Shown here: positions 8,349 through 18,687 of the stretch, in pieces | Layout: each line of letters starts with the position of its first letter | Position numbering within the stretch: the stretch's first letter is position 1 | Assembly (NCBI RefSeq): GCF_008973825.1 | Contig: NZ_WCHR01000034.1 | Location: forward strand, 42,840 to 106,839 | Direction of reading: 5' to 3' | Source of the DNA: Gemmobacter serpentinus | GTDB lineage: Bacteria; Pseudomonadota; Alphaproteobacteria; Rhodobacterales; Rhodobacteraceae | DNA length: 64,000 bases | Program-made: the position numbers and the translations under genes | Notes under the pieces: generated by a model | The model's input: only the letters and a program-made list of their open reading frames with translations | The model's database searches: none | Told to the model about the DNA's origin: nothing

Positions 8349-9662
8349 ATGAACATGACCTGCCGTGCCCTGTTGGGCGCGACCGTCTCGCTCACCCTTG
8401 CGGGTGCCGCGATGGCCGAAACCACCATCACCGTGGCGACCGTGAACAACGGCGACATGATCCGTATGCAATCGCTGATGGACGGCTTTTACGCCAAGCA
8501 TCCCGACATCAAGGTCGACTGGGTGACGCTGGAAGAAAACGTGCTGCGCCAGAAGGTCACGACCGACATCGCCACCAAGGGCGGCCAGTTCGACGTGATG
8601 ACCATCGGCACCTATGAAGCCCCGATCTGGGGCAAGCAGGGCTGGCTGGTCAACCTGAACGACCTGCCCGCCGAATATGATGTGGACGATCTGCTGCCCG
8701 CCATCCGTGGCGGCCTGACCGTGGACGGCAACCTGATCGCCGCGCCGTTCTATGGCGAAAGCTCGATGGTGATGTATCGCACCGACCTGATGGAAAAAGC
8801 GGGCCTGACCATGCCCGAAGCGCCCAGCTGGGCCTTCATCAAGGAAGCCGCCGAGAAGATGACCGACAAGTCGGCCGAGGTCTATGGCATCTGCCTGCGC
8901 GGCAAGGCCGGCTGGGGCGAGAACATGGCCTTCCTGACCGCCATGTCCAACAGCTTTGGTGCCAAGTGGTTCGACATGGACTGGAAGCCGCAGTTCGACC
9001 AGCAGCCCTGGAAAGACACGCTGAACTTCTATCTCGATCTGATGACCAATTACGGCCCGCCCGGCGCGTCGAACAACGGCTTCAACGAGAACCTCGCGCT
9101 GTTCCAGCAAGGCAAATGCGGCATGTGGATCGATGCGACCGTCGCCGCATCCTTCGTGACCAATGCCAAGGAATCGACCGTGGCAGACAAGGTGGGCTTT
9201 GCGCTCGCCCCCGACAATGGTCTGGGCAAGCGCGGCAACTGGCTCTGGGCCTGGAACCTCGCCATTCCGGCAGGCACCCAGAAGGAAGACGCAGCCAAGG
9301 CCTTTGTCGCCTGGGCAACCTCCAAGGAGTATCTGGCAGAGGTCGCCGCGAAAGAGGGCTGGGCCAACGTTCCCCCGGGCACCCGCTCGTCGCTCTATGC
9401 GAACCCGGAATACCAGAAAGTGCCGTTCGCCAAGATGACGCTGGAAAGCATCAACGCGGCTGACCCGACCCACCCGACCGTGGACGAAGTGCCCTATGTC
9501 GGCGTGCAATTCGTGGCGATCCCGGAATTCCAGGGCCTCGGCACCATGGTGGGCCAGCTGTTCTCGGCAGCCCTTGCAGGCTCGTCCACGGCGGATGCCG
9601 CGCTGGCACAGGCACAGGCGATCACCACGCAGGAAATGACCCGCGCGGGCTACATCAAGTAA
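8349..9662 (+). CDS. smoE: Polyol ABC transporter substrate-binding protein
   Basis: This 437-residue family 1 extracellular solute-binding protein delivers sorbitol/mannitol-type polyols to the SmoFGK importer in the periplasm. Translation from ATG 8349 is supported by GGGAGGA just upstream and gives a clean signal peptide ending AGAAMAE. A longer frame from 8316 would spoil this. The binding-protein features include TTITVATVNNGDM, VMTIGTYEAP and WAWNLAIPAGTQK. It is the first gene of the transporter set. A strong hairpin after it probably keeps its mRNA more abundant than the permease messages. Confidence 0.9.
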   Translation: MNMTCRALLGATVSLTLAGAAMAETTITVATVNNGDMIRMQSLMDGFYAKHPDIKVDWVTLEENVLRQKVTTDIATKGGQFDVMTIGTYEAPIWGKQGWLVNLNDLPAEYDVDDLLPAIRGGLTVDGNLIAAPFYGESSMVMYRTDLMEKAGLTMPEAPSWAFIKEAAEKMTDKSAEVYGICLRGKAGWGENMAFLTAMSNSFGAKWFDMDWKPQFDQQPWKDTLNFYLDLMTNYGPPGASNNGFNENLALFQQGKCGMWIDATVAASFVTNAKESTVADKVGFALAPDNGLGKRGNWLWAWNLAIPAGTQKEDAAKAFVAWATSKEYLAEVAAKEGWANVPPGTRSSLYANPEYQKVPFAKMTLESINAADPTHPTVDEVPYVGVQFVAIPEFQGLGTMVGQLFSAALAGSSTADAALAQAQAITTQEMTRAGYIK

Positions 9663-9694
9663 CGTAAACCGCGCTTTCGGTTTCGTTCCTCCCC

Positions 9695-9725
9695 GGCGGG
9701 GTCGGGCCTCTCTCCCGGCCCCGCC
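9695..9725 (+). terminator. Intercistronic hairpin between smoE and smoF
   Basis: GGCGGGGTCGGG pairs with CCCGGCCCCGCC (12 bp with one G-T wobble) around a 7-base loop, 32 bases after the smoE stop. There is no T-run, so it is more likely a partial terminator or a 3' end stabiliser for the binding-protein mRNA than a full stop. Confidence 0.7.
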
Positions 9726-9758
9726 ATCTTCATCTTTCTCCGACATTCAGGACACGCC

Positions 9759-10631
9759 ATGGCAACCGAACAGTCCCGCACGGCTGCGCGCCTCATGGTC
9801 TCTCCCGCCGTCATCCTGCTGTTTCTGTGGATGATCGTGCCGCTTGGAATGACCATTTACTTCAGCTTCCTGCGCTACAACCTGCTTATGCCGGGGATGG
9901 AAAGCTGGGCCGGCTTCGACAATTACTATTACTTCCTTGCCCAACCCGCCTTCACCTCGGCGCTGATCAACACGCTACTGCTGGTGGGGGGCGTGCTGCT
10001 GATCACCGTGGTCGGCGGCATCGCGCTGGCGCTTCTGCTGGACCAGCCCTTCAAGGGGCAGGGTGTGGTGCGCGTCATGGTGATCGCACCCTTCTTCGTG
10101 ATGCCCACCGTTTCGGCGCTGGTCTGGAAGAACATGTTCATGAACCCGGTCAACGGCATCTTTGCGCATATCGCCAAGGCCATCGGCGTTCAGCCCTTTG
10201 ATTTTCTCAGCCATGCGCCGCTTGCCTCGATCATCCTGATCGTCGCCTGGAGCTGGCTGCCCTTCGCCACGCTGATCCTGCTGACCGCGCTGCAAAGCCT
10301 TGACCGCGAGCAGATGGAGGCCGCCGAGATGGATGGCGCCAACTGGATCAACCGTTTCGTCTATCTGGTGCTGCCGCACCTGACCCGGTCGATCACCGTG
10401 GTCGTGCTGATCCAGACAATCTTCCTGCTGTCGGTCTTTGCCGAGATCCTGGTGACCACCAATGGCGGTCCGGGCACGGCCTCTACCAACCTGCCCTATC
10501 TGGTCTATGCGCAATCGCTGTTGAACTTCGACGTGGGCGGTGGCTCGGCCGGCGGGATCATCGCCGTCATCCTCGCCAATATCGTGGCCTTCTTCCTGAT
10601 GCGCATGATCGGCAAGAATCTGGAGACCTGA
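9759..10631 (+). CDS. smoF: Polyol ABC transporter permease
   Basis: This 290-residue inner membrane protein has about six transmembrane helices and belongs to the MalF-like sugar permeases. The cytoplasmic EAA loop reads EQMEAAEMDGANWINRFVYLVLPHL, which docks on the ATPase. An upstream AGGACA serves as ribosome binding site. It pairs with smoG, which starts three bases after its stop. Confidence 0.9.
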   Translation: MATEQSRTAARLMVSPAVILLFLWMIVPLGMTIYFSFLRYNLLMPGMESWAGFDNYYYFLAQPAFTSALINTLLLVGGVLLITVVGGIALALLLDQPFKGQGVVRVMVIAPFFVMPTVSALVWKNMFMNPVNGIFAHIAKAIGVQPFDFLSHAPLASIILIVAWSWLPFATLILLTALQSLDREQMEAAEMDGANWINRFVYLVLPHLTRSITVVVLIQTIFLLSVFAEILVTTNGGPGTASTNLPYLVYAQSLLNFDVGGGSAGGIIAVILANIVAFFLMRMIGKNLET

Positions 10632-10634
10632 GAC

Positions 10635-11465
10635 ATGGCCCGCAAAACAACCCCCGCGAAAACCGCCGTGGTCACAATTGCTGCCTGGACCATCGGCTTT
10701 CTGATCTTCTTCCCGATCCTGTGGATCATCATCCTGTCCTTCAAGACCGAGGGCGACGCGATCAAATCGCCGCTTCAGGTGCTGACTTCGGGCTGGACGC
10801 TGCATTCCTATGCCGAGGTGCAGACGCGCTCCAACTATGCGCTGCATTTCTGGAACTCGGTCATCCTGTCGCTTGGATCCACGGTGCTGGCGCTGGTGAT
10901 CGCGATCCCGGCCGCCTGGGCCATGGCCTTCGTGCCGGGCAAGCGCACCAAGGATCTGCTGATGTGGATGCTGTCGACCAAGATGATGCCTGCCGTGGGC
11001 GTTCTGGTGCCGATGTATCTGCTGTTCCGCGATTTCGGTCTGCTGGACAGCCGCATCGGTCTGGTTGTGGTGCTGACGCTGATCAACCTGCCGATCGTGA
11101 TCTGGATGCTTTACACCTATTTCAAGGAAATCCCCGGCGAGATCCTTGAAGCCGCCCGCATGGACGGTGCCGGTCTGAAATCCGAGATCCTCTATGTGCT
11201 GACGCCGATGGCGGTGCCGGGCATCGCCTCGACCCTGCTCCTGAACATCATCCTCGCCTGGAATGAGGCGTTCTGGACCCTGCAACTGACCACCAAGAAT
11301 GCAGCGCCCCTGACGCAGTTCATCGCCAGCTATTCCAGCCCCGAAGGGCTGTTCTACGCGAAACTCTCGGCGGCCTCGACCATGGCCATTGCGCCGATCC
11401 TGATCCTCGGCTGGTTCAGCCAGAAGCAACTCGTCCGCGGCCTGACATTCGGCGCGGTGAAGTGA
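10635..11465 (+). CDS. smoG: Polyol ABC transporter permease
   Basis: This is the second permease, 276 residues with about six transmembrane helices, of the MalG-like type. Its EAA loop includes ILEAARMDGAGLKSEILYVLTPMAVPG. It starts three bases after smoF and is followed eight bases later by smoK, a typical arrangement for one transport complex. Confidence 0.9.
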   Translation: MARKTTPAKTAVVTIAAWTIGFLIFFPILWIIILSFKTEGDAIKSPLQVLTSGWTLHSYAEVQTRSNYALHFWNSVILSLGSTVLALVIAIPAAWAMAFVPGKRTKDLLMWMLSTKMMPAVGVLVPMYLLFRDFGLLDSRIGLVVVLTLINLPIVIWMLYTYFKEIPGEILEAARMDGAGLKSEILYVLTPMAVPGIASTLLLNIILAWNEAFWTLQLTTKNAAPLTQFIASYSSPEGLFYAKLSAASTMAIAPILILGWFSQKQLVRGLTFGAVK

Positions 11466-11473
11466 GGTAACCC

Positions 11474-12480
<1,007 letters not shown>

Positions 12481-12481
<1 letters not shown>

Positions 12482-13251
12482 TGCGGCTTTTGGGCAAGAC
12501 TGCGCTGATCACGGGGGCCGCGCGCGGCATCGGGCTGGAATTTGCCCGTGCCTATATCGCCGAGGGCGCGCAGGTCGCCCTTGCAGATATCAATGCGGCG
12601 GCGGTGGCGGAAGCCGCCGCCAGCCTTGGTCCCAAGGCGCACGCCGTGCAGATGGATGTGACCGATCAGGCCAGTATCGATGCGGGCTTTGCCCGTGCCG
12701 TGGGGGCGATGGGCAAGCTGGACATCCTTGTAAACAATGCGGCCCTTTTCACCGCATCGCCGGTGACCGAGATCGCCCGCGCCGATTATGACCGCCTGTT
12801 CGCGGTCAATGTTGCGGGCACGCTGTTTTGTATGCAGGCGGCGGCGAAACAGATGATCGCGCAAGGCCATGGTGGCAAGATCATCAATATGGCAAGCCAG
12901 GCCGGGCGGCGTGGTGAAAGCCTTGTTGCGGTCTATTGCGCGACCAAGGCTGCCGTCATCAGCCTGACCCAAAGCGCGGGCCTGAATCTGATCGCCCATG
13001 GCATCAATGTGAACGCCATCGCCCCCGGCGTGGTCGATGGCGATCATTGGGACGGGGTCGATGCCTATTTCGCCAAATACGAGCGCAAGGCACCCGGCCA
13101 GAAAAAGCGCGAGGTGGGCGCCGCCGTTCCCTTCGGGCGCATGGGCACCGCCGCAGATCTGACCGGCATGGCGATCTTCCTCGCCACGCCAGAAGCCGAT
13201 TACATCGTCGCCCAATGCTTCGGCGTGGACGGCGGCAACTGGATGGCATGA
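12481..13251 (+). CDS. smoS: Sorbitol dehydrogenase (short-chain type)
   Basis: This 256-residue SDR enzyme is the same length as, and closely resembles, the R. sphaeroides SmoS polyol dehydrogenase, which oxidises sorbitol to fructose with NAD. Features seen are TGAARGIG (11-18), NNAA (85-88), Ser139, Tyr152 and Lys156 of the catalytic triad, and the C-terminal VDGGNWM. The start overlaps the smoK stop (TGATG) and its own stop overlaps mtlK (ATGA), so the set is translationally coupled. Confidence 0.93.
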
Positions 13252-14699
13252 CCATGACCGACACTGCCCTTTCCGTGCAGACACCCCGCTATGACCGCAA
13301 GGGCCTGACGCCCGGCATCGTCCATATCGGGCTTGGCAATTTCCACCGCGCCCATATGGCGGTCTATCTGGATGACCTGTTCGCCCAAGGGGTCGACCAT
13401 GACTGGGCGATCATCGGTGCGGGCGTGCGCGCGCCCGATGCCGCGATGCGGGATGCGCTGAAGGGGCAGGATTGCCTCTCCACCGTGATCGAGCTGGATC
13501 CGGCGGGCAAGACCTGTCGCCGCGTGGGGTCGATGATCGACTTTCTGCCGGTCGAGGCCGACAATGCCAGCCTGATCGCCGCGATGGCCCGCCCCGAGAT
13601 CCGCATTGTCAGCCTGACGGTGACGGAGGGCGGCTATTTCATCAATGCCGCCACAGGCCAGTTCGACCCGACCGCGCCCGATATCGTCCATGATGCCGCC
13701 AACCCGGAAAAGCCCCGCACCGCTTTCGGCGCGATCATCGCGGCGCTGAAGGCGCGGCGGGCGGCGGGCACCGCGCCCTTCACCGTCATGTGCTGCGACA
13801 ACCTGCCGGGCAATGGCGATGTGACCCGGGCCGCCGTTCTGGGCCTTGCCCGCCTGTCGGACCCCGCACTTGCCGATTGGATCGACGCCAATATCGCCTT
13901 CCCCAATGGTATGGTGGATCGCATCACCCCCGCCACCGGCCCGCGCGAGCGCGCGCTGGCCGCAAGTTTCGGCCTTGGCGATGACCCGGTGCCCGTCACC
14001 TGCGAGCCGTTCCGGCAATGGGTGGTGGAGGATCACTTCCCCTCCGGCCGACCGGCACTGGAAAAGGTCGGCGTCACCTTCTCGGATCAGGTTCATGCCT
14101 ATGAGATGATGAAGATCCGCATCCTGAACGGGGGGCACGCGATCATCGCCTATCCCGGCGGGCTGATGGATATCGAACTGGTGCATGAGGCGATGGCCAA
14201 CCCGCTGATCTCGGGGCTTCTGGACAAGGTGGAGACCGAAGAGGTCATCCCTTGCGTGCCCCCGGTCCCCAATACCGAGATCCCGGCCTATTACGATCTT
14301 ATCCGCGCGCGGTTCTCCAACCCGGAAGTCGCGGATACCGAGCGCAGGCTTTGCCTTGACGGCTCCAACCGCCAGCCGAAATTCATCATCCCCTCGGTGC
14401 GCGACCGCCGTGCCGCTGGCAAATCGGCGCGCGGGCTTGCCCTGATATCGGCCCTGTGGTGCCGTTACTGCGCAGGCGTGACCGATAGCGGCGCGGAGAT
14501 CGCGCCCAATGATCCGAACTGGGACACGCTGCAGGCCCTGTCGCGTCAGGCCAAGACCGAGCCCCGGCTCTGGCTGGAACAGCGCATGATCTATGGTGAT
14601 CTGGCCGATGACGCGGAATTTGCCGCCGATTTCACCCATTGGCTGAACAGCCTCTGGGCCAATGGCACGGCGGCGACACTGAAAGCCTATCTGGGCTGA
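13248..14699 (+). CDS. mtlK: Mannitol 2-dehydrogenase
   Basis: This 483-residue long-chain polyol dehydrogenase oxidises mannitol (and D-arabinitol in the R. sphaeroides enzyme) with NAD. The Rossmann region begins GIVHIGLGNFHRAHMAVYLDDL. The catalytic Lys, Asn and His lie in KIRILNGGHAIIAYPG. The frame is open much further upstream inside smoS, but the real start is the ATG at 13248, which overlaps the smoS stop by four bases. It is the last gene of the operon; no fructokinase or xylulokinase follows. Confidence 0.93.
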   Translation: MTMTDTALSVQTPRYDRKGLTPGIVHIGLGNFHRAHMAVYLDDLFAQGVDHDWAIIGAGVRAPDAAMRDALKGQDCLSTVIELDPAGKTCRRVGSMIDFLPVEADNASLIAAMARPEIRIVSLTVTEGGYFINAATGQFDPTAPDIVHDAANPEKPRTAFGAIIAALKARRAAGTAPFTVMCCDNLPGNGDVTRAAVLGLARLSDPALADWIDANIAFPNGMVDRITPATGPRERALAASFGLGDDPVPVTCEPFRQWVVEDHFPSGRPALEKVGVTFSDQVHAYEMMKIRILNGGHAIIAYPGGLMDIELVHEAMANPLISGLLDKVETEEVIPCVPPVPNTEIPAYYDLIRARFSNPEVADTERRLCLDGSNRQPKFIIPSVRDRRAAGKSARGLALISALWCRYCAGVTDSGAEIAPNDPNWDTLQALSRQAKTEPRLWLEQRMIYGDLADDAEFAADFTHWLNSLWANGTAATLKAYLG

Positions 14700-14710
14700 T
14701 CCACCCTTAT

Positions 14711-14733
14711 CCCCCGGGCCTTTGGTCCGGGGG
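14711..14733 (+). terminator. Hairpin after mtlK
   Basis: CCCCCGGGCC and GGTCCGGGGG (one G-T wobble) pair around a TTT loop, 11 bases after the mtlK stop. It is very stable but has no T-run. It is the likely end of the polyol transcript and sits directly before a longer inverted repeat. Confidence 0.65.
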
Positions 14734-14748
14734 TCAGCCGCGCAAAGA

Positions 14749-14836
14749 TTGAGTATTTGGGCAAGCAGCAATGAGCATATCGCAGCACCGGCATTCCGCG
14801 CCGCCCTTAGGCTTTGCTGCTTGTCCAAATACTCAA
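14749..14836. repeat. Long inverted repeat of the GAGTATTTGG type
   Basis: Two 23-base arms, 14749-14771 (starting TTGAGTATTTGG) and 14814-14836 (ending CCAAATACTCAA), match at 22 of 23 positions and enclose 42 bases. It lies in the 272-base gap between mtlK and alr. It looks related to the GAGGATATTT arms of the composite elements at 33.5 and 56.5 kb. Such elements are often seen between genes in Rhodobacteraceae; their function is not settled. Confidence 0.75.
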
Positions 14837-14971
14837 ATGCCAGCGCCAGCCGAGCCACGCGCTGCCCTCCAGATGGCCCCCTCACCGAATAGTCAGCCCA
14901 CATCCGCCACCGCGCTGCGGCGGGACGGGATTTCCCCTTGACCTTCGCGCCCGCCCTGTCAAAACCGCCTC

Positions 14972-16033
14972 ATGGCTACAGCGACCCTCACAATTGACCT
15001 AGACGCCATTGCCGCCAATTGGCGCGCGATGGACCGGATGAGCGACCAGACCACGCAGACCGCTGCGGTGGTGAAGGCCGATGCCTATGGCCTGGGCGCG
15101 CGCCGTGTGGCGCGGGTGCTGGCCGAGGCGGGTGCCCGGCGCTTCTTTGTGGCCGCCGCCGAAGAAGGCGCGGCCGTCCGCCAGGCGCTTGGGCCGGGCC
15201 CGCAGATCAATGTGCTGGGCGGCCATATGGCGGGCGATACCGAAATGGTCCATGATCTGGACCTGACGCCCATGCTGAATTCGGTCGACCAGATCACCCG
15301 GCATCTGGAAAGCCTGCCGGGCCATCCGTTCGGCATCCAGCTGGACACGGGCATGAACCGTCTGGGGCTTGAGGCCGCGGAATGGGAGGCGGTGGCCCCG
15401 CTGGTTCTGGAACAAGGCCCCGAGTTGGTAATGAGCCATCTGGCCTGCGCCGATGAGCCCGACCATCCGATGAACCTTGCGCAACTGACCGAATTTCATG
15501 CCCTGACCGACGGGATCGGCGTGCCACGCAGTCTGGCGGCGACCGGCGGCATCCTGCTTGGCCCCGACTATCACTTTGAACTGACCCGCCCGGGCATCGG
15601 CCTTTACGGCGGGCGCCCCTTTGGCGATGCCCGCCCGGTGGTCGGCCTCAGCCTGCCGGTCATTCAGGTGCGCGAGGTCGCCCCGGGCGAGATCGTGGGC
15701 TATTCCTGTGGCTATATCGCCGATCAGCCGCGCCTGATTGCCACGCTGGCCGCAGGCTATGCCGATGGCTTGACCCGGCGCTATTCGGGGGCGGCAACGC
15801 TCTGGGATGGCGATACCGCCGTGCCGCTGGTGGGGCGCGTCTCGATGGATCTGATCACCGCCGATGTCACCCATCTGCGCGACATTCCCCGCGCGCTTGA
15901 CATGCTCGGGCCGATGCAGGGGATCGACGATCTGGCCGATATCGCGGGCACCATCGGCTATGAGGTTCTGACCTCGCTCGGCCATCGCTATACCCGCCGC
16001 TATGTCTCGGCCATGACCCGGGGGCAGGTGTGA
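14972..16033 (+). CDS. alr: Alanine racemase
   Basis: This 353-residue PLP enzyme makes D-alanine for peptidoglycan. The PLP lysine is Lys35 in [11 protein letters not shown]. The second catalytic base Tyr244 is in VGYSCGY, next to [14 protein letters not shown], and [12 protein letters not shown] is the usual late motif. The N-terminal TIM barrel and C-terminal beta domain are both present. No strong ribosome binding site is visible, so translation initiation may be weak. The stop overlaps the mlaE start (GTGA), forming an operon with the lipid transporter genes. Confidence 0.95.
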   Translation: MATATLTIDLDAIAANWRAMDRMSDQTTQTAAVVKADAYGLGARRVARVLAEAGARRFFVAAAEEGAAVRQALGPGPQINVLGGHMAGDTEMVHDLDLTPMLNSVDQITRHLESLPGHPFGIQLDTGMNRLGLEAAEWEAVAPLVLEQGPELVMSHLACADEPDHPMNLAQLTEFHALTDGIGVPRSLAATGGILLGPDYHFELTRPGIGLYGGRPFGDARPVVGLSLPVIQVREVAPGEIVGYSCGYIADQPRLIATLAAGYADGLTRRYSGAATLWDGDTAVPLVGRVSMDLITADVTHLRDIPRALDMLGPMQGIDDLADIAGTIGYEVLTSLGHRYTRRYVSAMTRGQV

Positions 16034-16809
16034 GCATCCTTTCCCCCGTAGCAAGCCTCGGGCGTGCCACGCTCGGGCTTCTGGCAAGCCTTGGCCGCGT
16101 GGTGATCTTTGCCGCGCAGATCATCAGCCATATCTTCCGCCCGCCCTTCTATCCGCGGGAATTCGGGCAAGCCCTGCTGCAGATCGGCTGGTTCTCGCTG
16201 CCGGTGGTCGGCATGACTGCCCTGTTCACGGGCGGCGCGCTGGCGCTTCAGATCTATGCCGGCGGCGCGCGCTTCAGCGCCGAGGCCGTGGTGCCCGCCA
16301 TCGTCGCCATCGGCATGGCGCGCGAGCTGGGGCCGGTGCTGGGGGGCCTGATGGTGGCCGCGCGCGTGGCGTCTTCCATCGCCGCCGAAATCGGCACGAT
16401 GAAGGTGACCGAACAGATCGACGCGCTGACCACCCTGTCGACCAACCCGTTGAAATATCTGGCTGTGCCGCGCGTGGTTGCGGCCACACTCGCCGTGCCG
16501 GTTCTGGTTGCCGTGGGCGACAGCATCGGCATCATGGGCGGCTGGCTGGTCGGCGTGCAGCGCCTTGATTTCAACTCTGCCGCCTATATCAAGAACACGG
16601 TCGATTTCCTCGAGATGTGGGACGTCACCTCGGGCCTGCTGAAAGGCGCGGCCTTCGGCTTTCTCGTGGCGCTGATGGGCTGCTATCACGGCATGAACTC
16701 GGGTCGAGGCGCGCAGGGCGTGGGGCGGGCCACCAAATCCGCCGTTGTCTCGGCCTCGGTGCTGATCTTCGCTGCGAACTACCTGCTGACGGAGCTGTTC
16801 TTTTCATGA
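16030..16809 (+). CDS. mlaE: MlaE-type lipid ABC transporter permease
   Basis: This 259-residue inner membrane protein of the MlaE family (DUF140) has about five to six hydrophobic helices and conserved segments [35 protein letters not shown] and [17 protein letters not shown]. The family moves phospholipids between the inner and outer membrane. It starts with GTG overlapping the alr stop and overlaps mlaF by four bases. An MlaD substrate-binding protein is not found next to it. Confidence 0.88.
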   Translation: MSILSPVASLGRATLGLLASLGRVVIFAAQIISHIFRPPFYPREFGQALLQIGWFSLPVVGMTALFTGGALALQIYAGGARFSAEAVVPAIVAIGMARELGPVLGGLMVAARVASSIAAEIGTMKVTEQIDALTTLSTNPLKYLAVPRVVAATLAVPVLVAVGDSIGIMGGWLVGVQRLDFNSAAYIKNTVDFLEMWDVTSGLLKGAAFGFLVALMGCYHGMNSGRGAQGVGRATKSAVVSASVLIFAANYLLTELFFS

Positions 16810-17552
16810 TCGAACTCTCTGACGTGCATAAATCCTTTGGCAGCAATGCGGTGCTGCGTGGCGTGGATCTGACCATCGCCAAGGGCACCTCGATGGTGAT
16901 TATCGGTGGCTCGGGCACCGGCAAATCGGTGCTGCTGAAAGGCATTCTGGGGCTGGTGAAGCCCGATCGCGGCACCATCACGCTGGATGGTCAGGATGTG
17001 ACGCGCGGCGACCGCGACGCCTTTCTGGCGCGGTTCGGGATGCTGTTTCAAGGGGCCGCGCTGTTCGACAGCCTGCGCATCTGGGAAAATGTCGCCTTCC
17101 GCCTGCTGCGCGGATCGCTGGCCCGCCCCAAGGCCGAGGCGCGCGAGATCGCGATTGAAAAGCTGCGCCGTGTGGGCCTCGGGCCCCAGGTCGCCGACCT
17201 CTTTCCGGCGGAACTGTCGGGCGGGATGCAAAAACGCGTAGGTCTGGCCCGCGCCATTGCCGCCAACCCGGAAGTGATCTTTTTCGACGAGCCGACGACA
17301 GGTCTTGACCCGATCATGTCTGGCGTCATCAATGATCTGATCCGCGAGATCGTGACCGAGATGGGCGCGACCGCAATGACCATCACCCATGACATGACCA
17401 GTGTCCGCGCCATCGCCGACAATGTGGCGATGCTGCATGGAGGCAAGGTGCGCTGGACCGGGCCGGTTTCGGAATTGGATGAAACGCCAGACCCTTATGT
17501 GCAGCAGTTCATCCACGGCCGGGCCGAAGGGCCCATCGAATCGCTGCGCTGA
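16806..17552 (+). CDS. mlaF: MlaF-type lipid ABC transporter ATPase
   Basis: This 248-residue ATPase is read from ATG 16806, which overlaps the mlaE TGA (ATGA); the same frame is open upstream inside mlaE. Motifs are Walker A GGSGTGKS, Q-loop LFQGAALFDSL, signature LSGGMQKRVGLARA, Walker B VIFFDEPTTGLDP, and the switch His in ITHDM. The LFQGAALFDS segment and GGMQKR signature are typical of MlaF proteins. It works with MlaE as a lipid transporter core. Confidence 0.9.
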   Translation: MIELSDVHKSFGSNAVLRGVDLTIAKGTSMVIIGGSGTGKSVLLKGILGLVKPDRGTITLDGQDVTRGDRDAFLARFGMLFQGAALFDSLRIWENVAFRLLRGSLARPKAEAREIAIEKLRRVGLGPQVADLFPAELSGGMQKRVGLARAIAANPEVIFFDEPTTGLDPIMSGVINDLIREIVTEMGATAMTITHDMTSVRAIADNVAMLHGGKVRWTGPVSELDETPDPYVQQFIHGRAEGPIESLR

Positions 17553-17695
17553 ACACCGCGCATGACCGTTGCCGCCCCGGCGACAGTCACGAGGCCCCAC
17601 CCCCACTGTTTCCACATGCTGCAATTGCGGCAAGAATGTGTTGCACTCGGCGGGCTTCCGGGAAAGGTTAACCGCAAGGATTACCGGGGTGCATC

Positions 17696-18484
17696 ATGTT
17701 TGACGATCACGCGCATCTGTGGCGGCTGGCAAGCAGCGTGGCGCAGAACGTGGCCTTTGGGGCGATTGTCGCCATCACCGCCTTCCTGGGCCTCTGCACC
17801 CTGCTTGCCGCCATCGGCCAGATGCCCTGGCCAACCATGCAACTGGCCTGGGGCGATGTGGCGCTGCCCGCGGCAGGCATGTGGGTGCAGATCGCACTGA
17901 CCGCGATCATGCTCTGTATCTGCTTCTTCATTCCGGCCAATGCCCGCATGGCGCGGCTGGAGAAAACCCACCGTTCCTTCCAGATCGGGATGGAGGATGT
18001 GAAGCGCGCCTATTCGCTGGCGCACGCCGCCGACCGCACCGGCGTCTTCAGCCTGTCCTCGGAATTCGAGGAGATGCGGCAGCGGATGGAACTGCTGCGC
18101 AAACATCCGGACCTGCAGCATCTGGAGCCGGAGCTGCTGGAACTTGCCGCGCAGATGAGCTTCCAATCCCGCGATCTGGCCCGGGCCTATTCGGATGACA
18201 AGGTCGGGCGGGCACGCGAATTTCTGAAAGCCCGGCAATCGGACAGCGATGCCATGGCCGAAAAGATCCGCCTTGCCCGCATGACGGTCGACGAACTGAA
18301 ACGCTGGATCACCGATGTCGAGGCGGAAGAACGCCGCAACCACGCCCAGATCCGCCGCCTTGAGGCCGATCTGCACGAGGTGCTGCCCGCGCTTGGCTAT
18401 GCCTTTGACGAGCCGCGCGAGGTGGCGCGCGATCTGAACGTGGTGCCGCTGCATGGCAGCAAGGGCGAGATGCTACCGCAGTAA
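17696..18484 (+). CDS. Membrane-anchored coiled-coil protein of unknown function
   Basis: This encodes 262 residues. Two hydrophobic helices, roughly 19-45 and 60-84, anchor the N-terminus. The rest is charged and helical, with heptad-like stretches around 90-230 (for example FEEMRQRMELLRKHPDLQHLEPELLEL), predicting a cytoplasmic coiled coil. I recognise no domain. It follows the mla pair after 143 bases, so a part in envelope or lipid handling is possible but unproven. Similar proteins are sometimes labelled DNA repair protein, without visible support. A GGGG precedes the ATG. Confidence 0.65.
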   Translation: MFDDHAHLWRLASSVAQNVAFGAIVAITAFLGLCTLLAAIGQMPWPTMQLAWGDVALPAAGMWVQIALTAIMLCICFFIPANARMARLEKTHRSFQIGMEDVKRAYSLAHAADRTGVFSLSSEFEEMRQRMELLRKHPDLQHLEPELLELAAQMSFQSRDLARAYSDDKVGRAREFLKARQSDSDAMAEKIRLARMTVDELKRWITDVEAEERRNHAQIRRLEADLHEVLPALGYAFDEPREVARDLNVVPLHGSKGEMLPQ

Positions 18485-18537
18485 GCCGGGCGGGCCGTGC
18501 TGTCATAAGGATCGCGCGACCATCGGATCGCCCTCTC

Positions 18538-18602
18538 ATGCGGATCGCCCGGCCATGCGGGCCGCTCGTCCATGCGGGGGATCTACCATGCAGGGGGATC
18601 TG
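18538..18602. repeat. Degenerate CATGCGG repeats
   Basis: Several short units built on CATGC(G/A)GG, mixed with GGATC, recur between about 18536 and 18602, in the 200-base gap before the PqiA-type gene. They are imperfect and may simply reflect local duplication. No promoter or terminator could be assigned in this stretch. Confidence 0.3.
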
Positions 18603-18687
18603 CCCTGCGGATCACACATCACGCGGACCAACTGCACCGCGAAAAGGTGAGGCCGCGCCCACCTTGCGCCTGCCCCGCTTTCCAAGC

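Noticed and set aside
8343..9746. A 467-codon minus-strand frame across smoE
   Set aside because: smoE has a signal peptide, ribosome binding site and clear family on the plus strand; the opposite frame has no such support.
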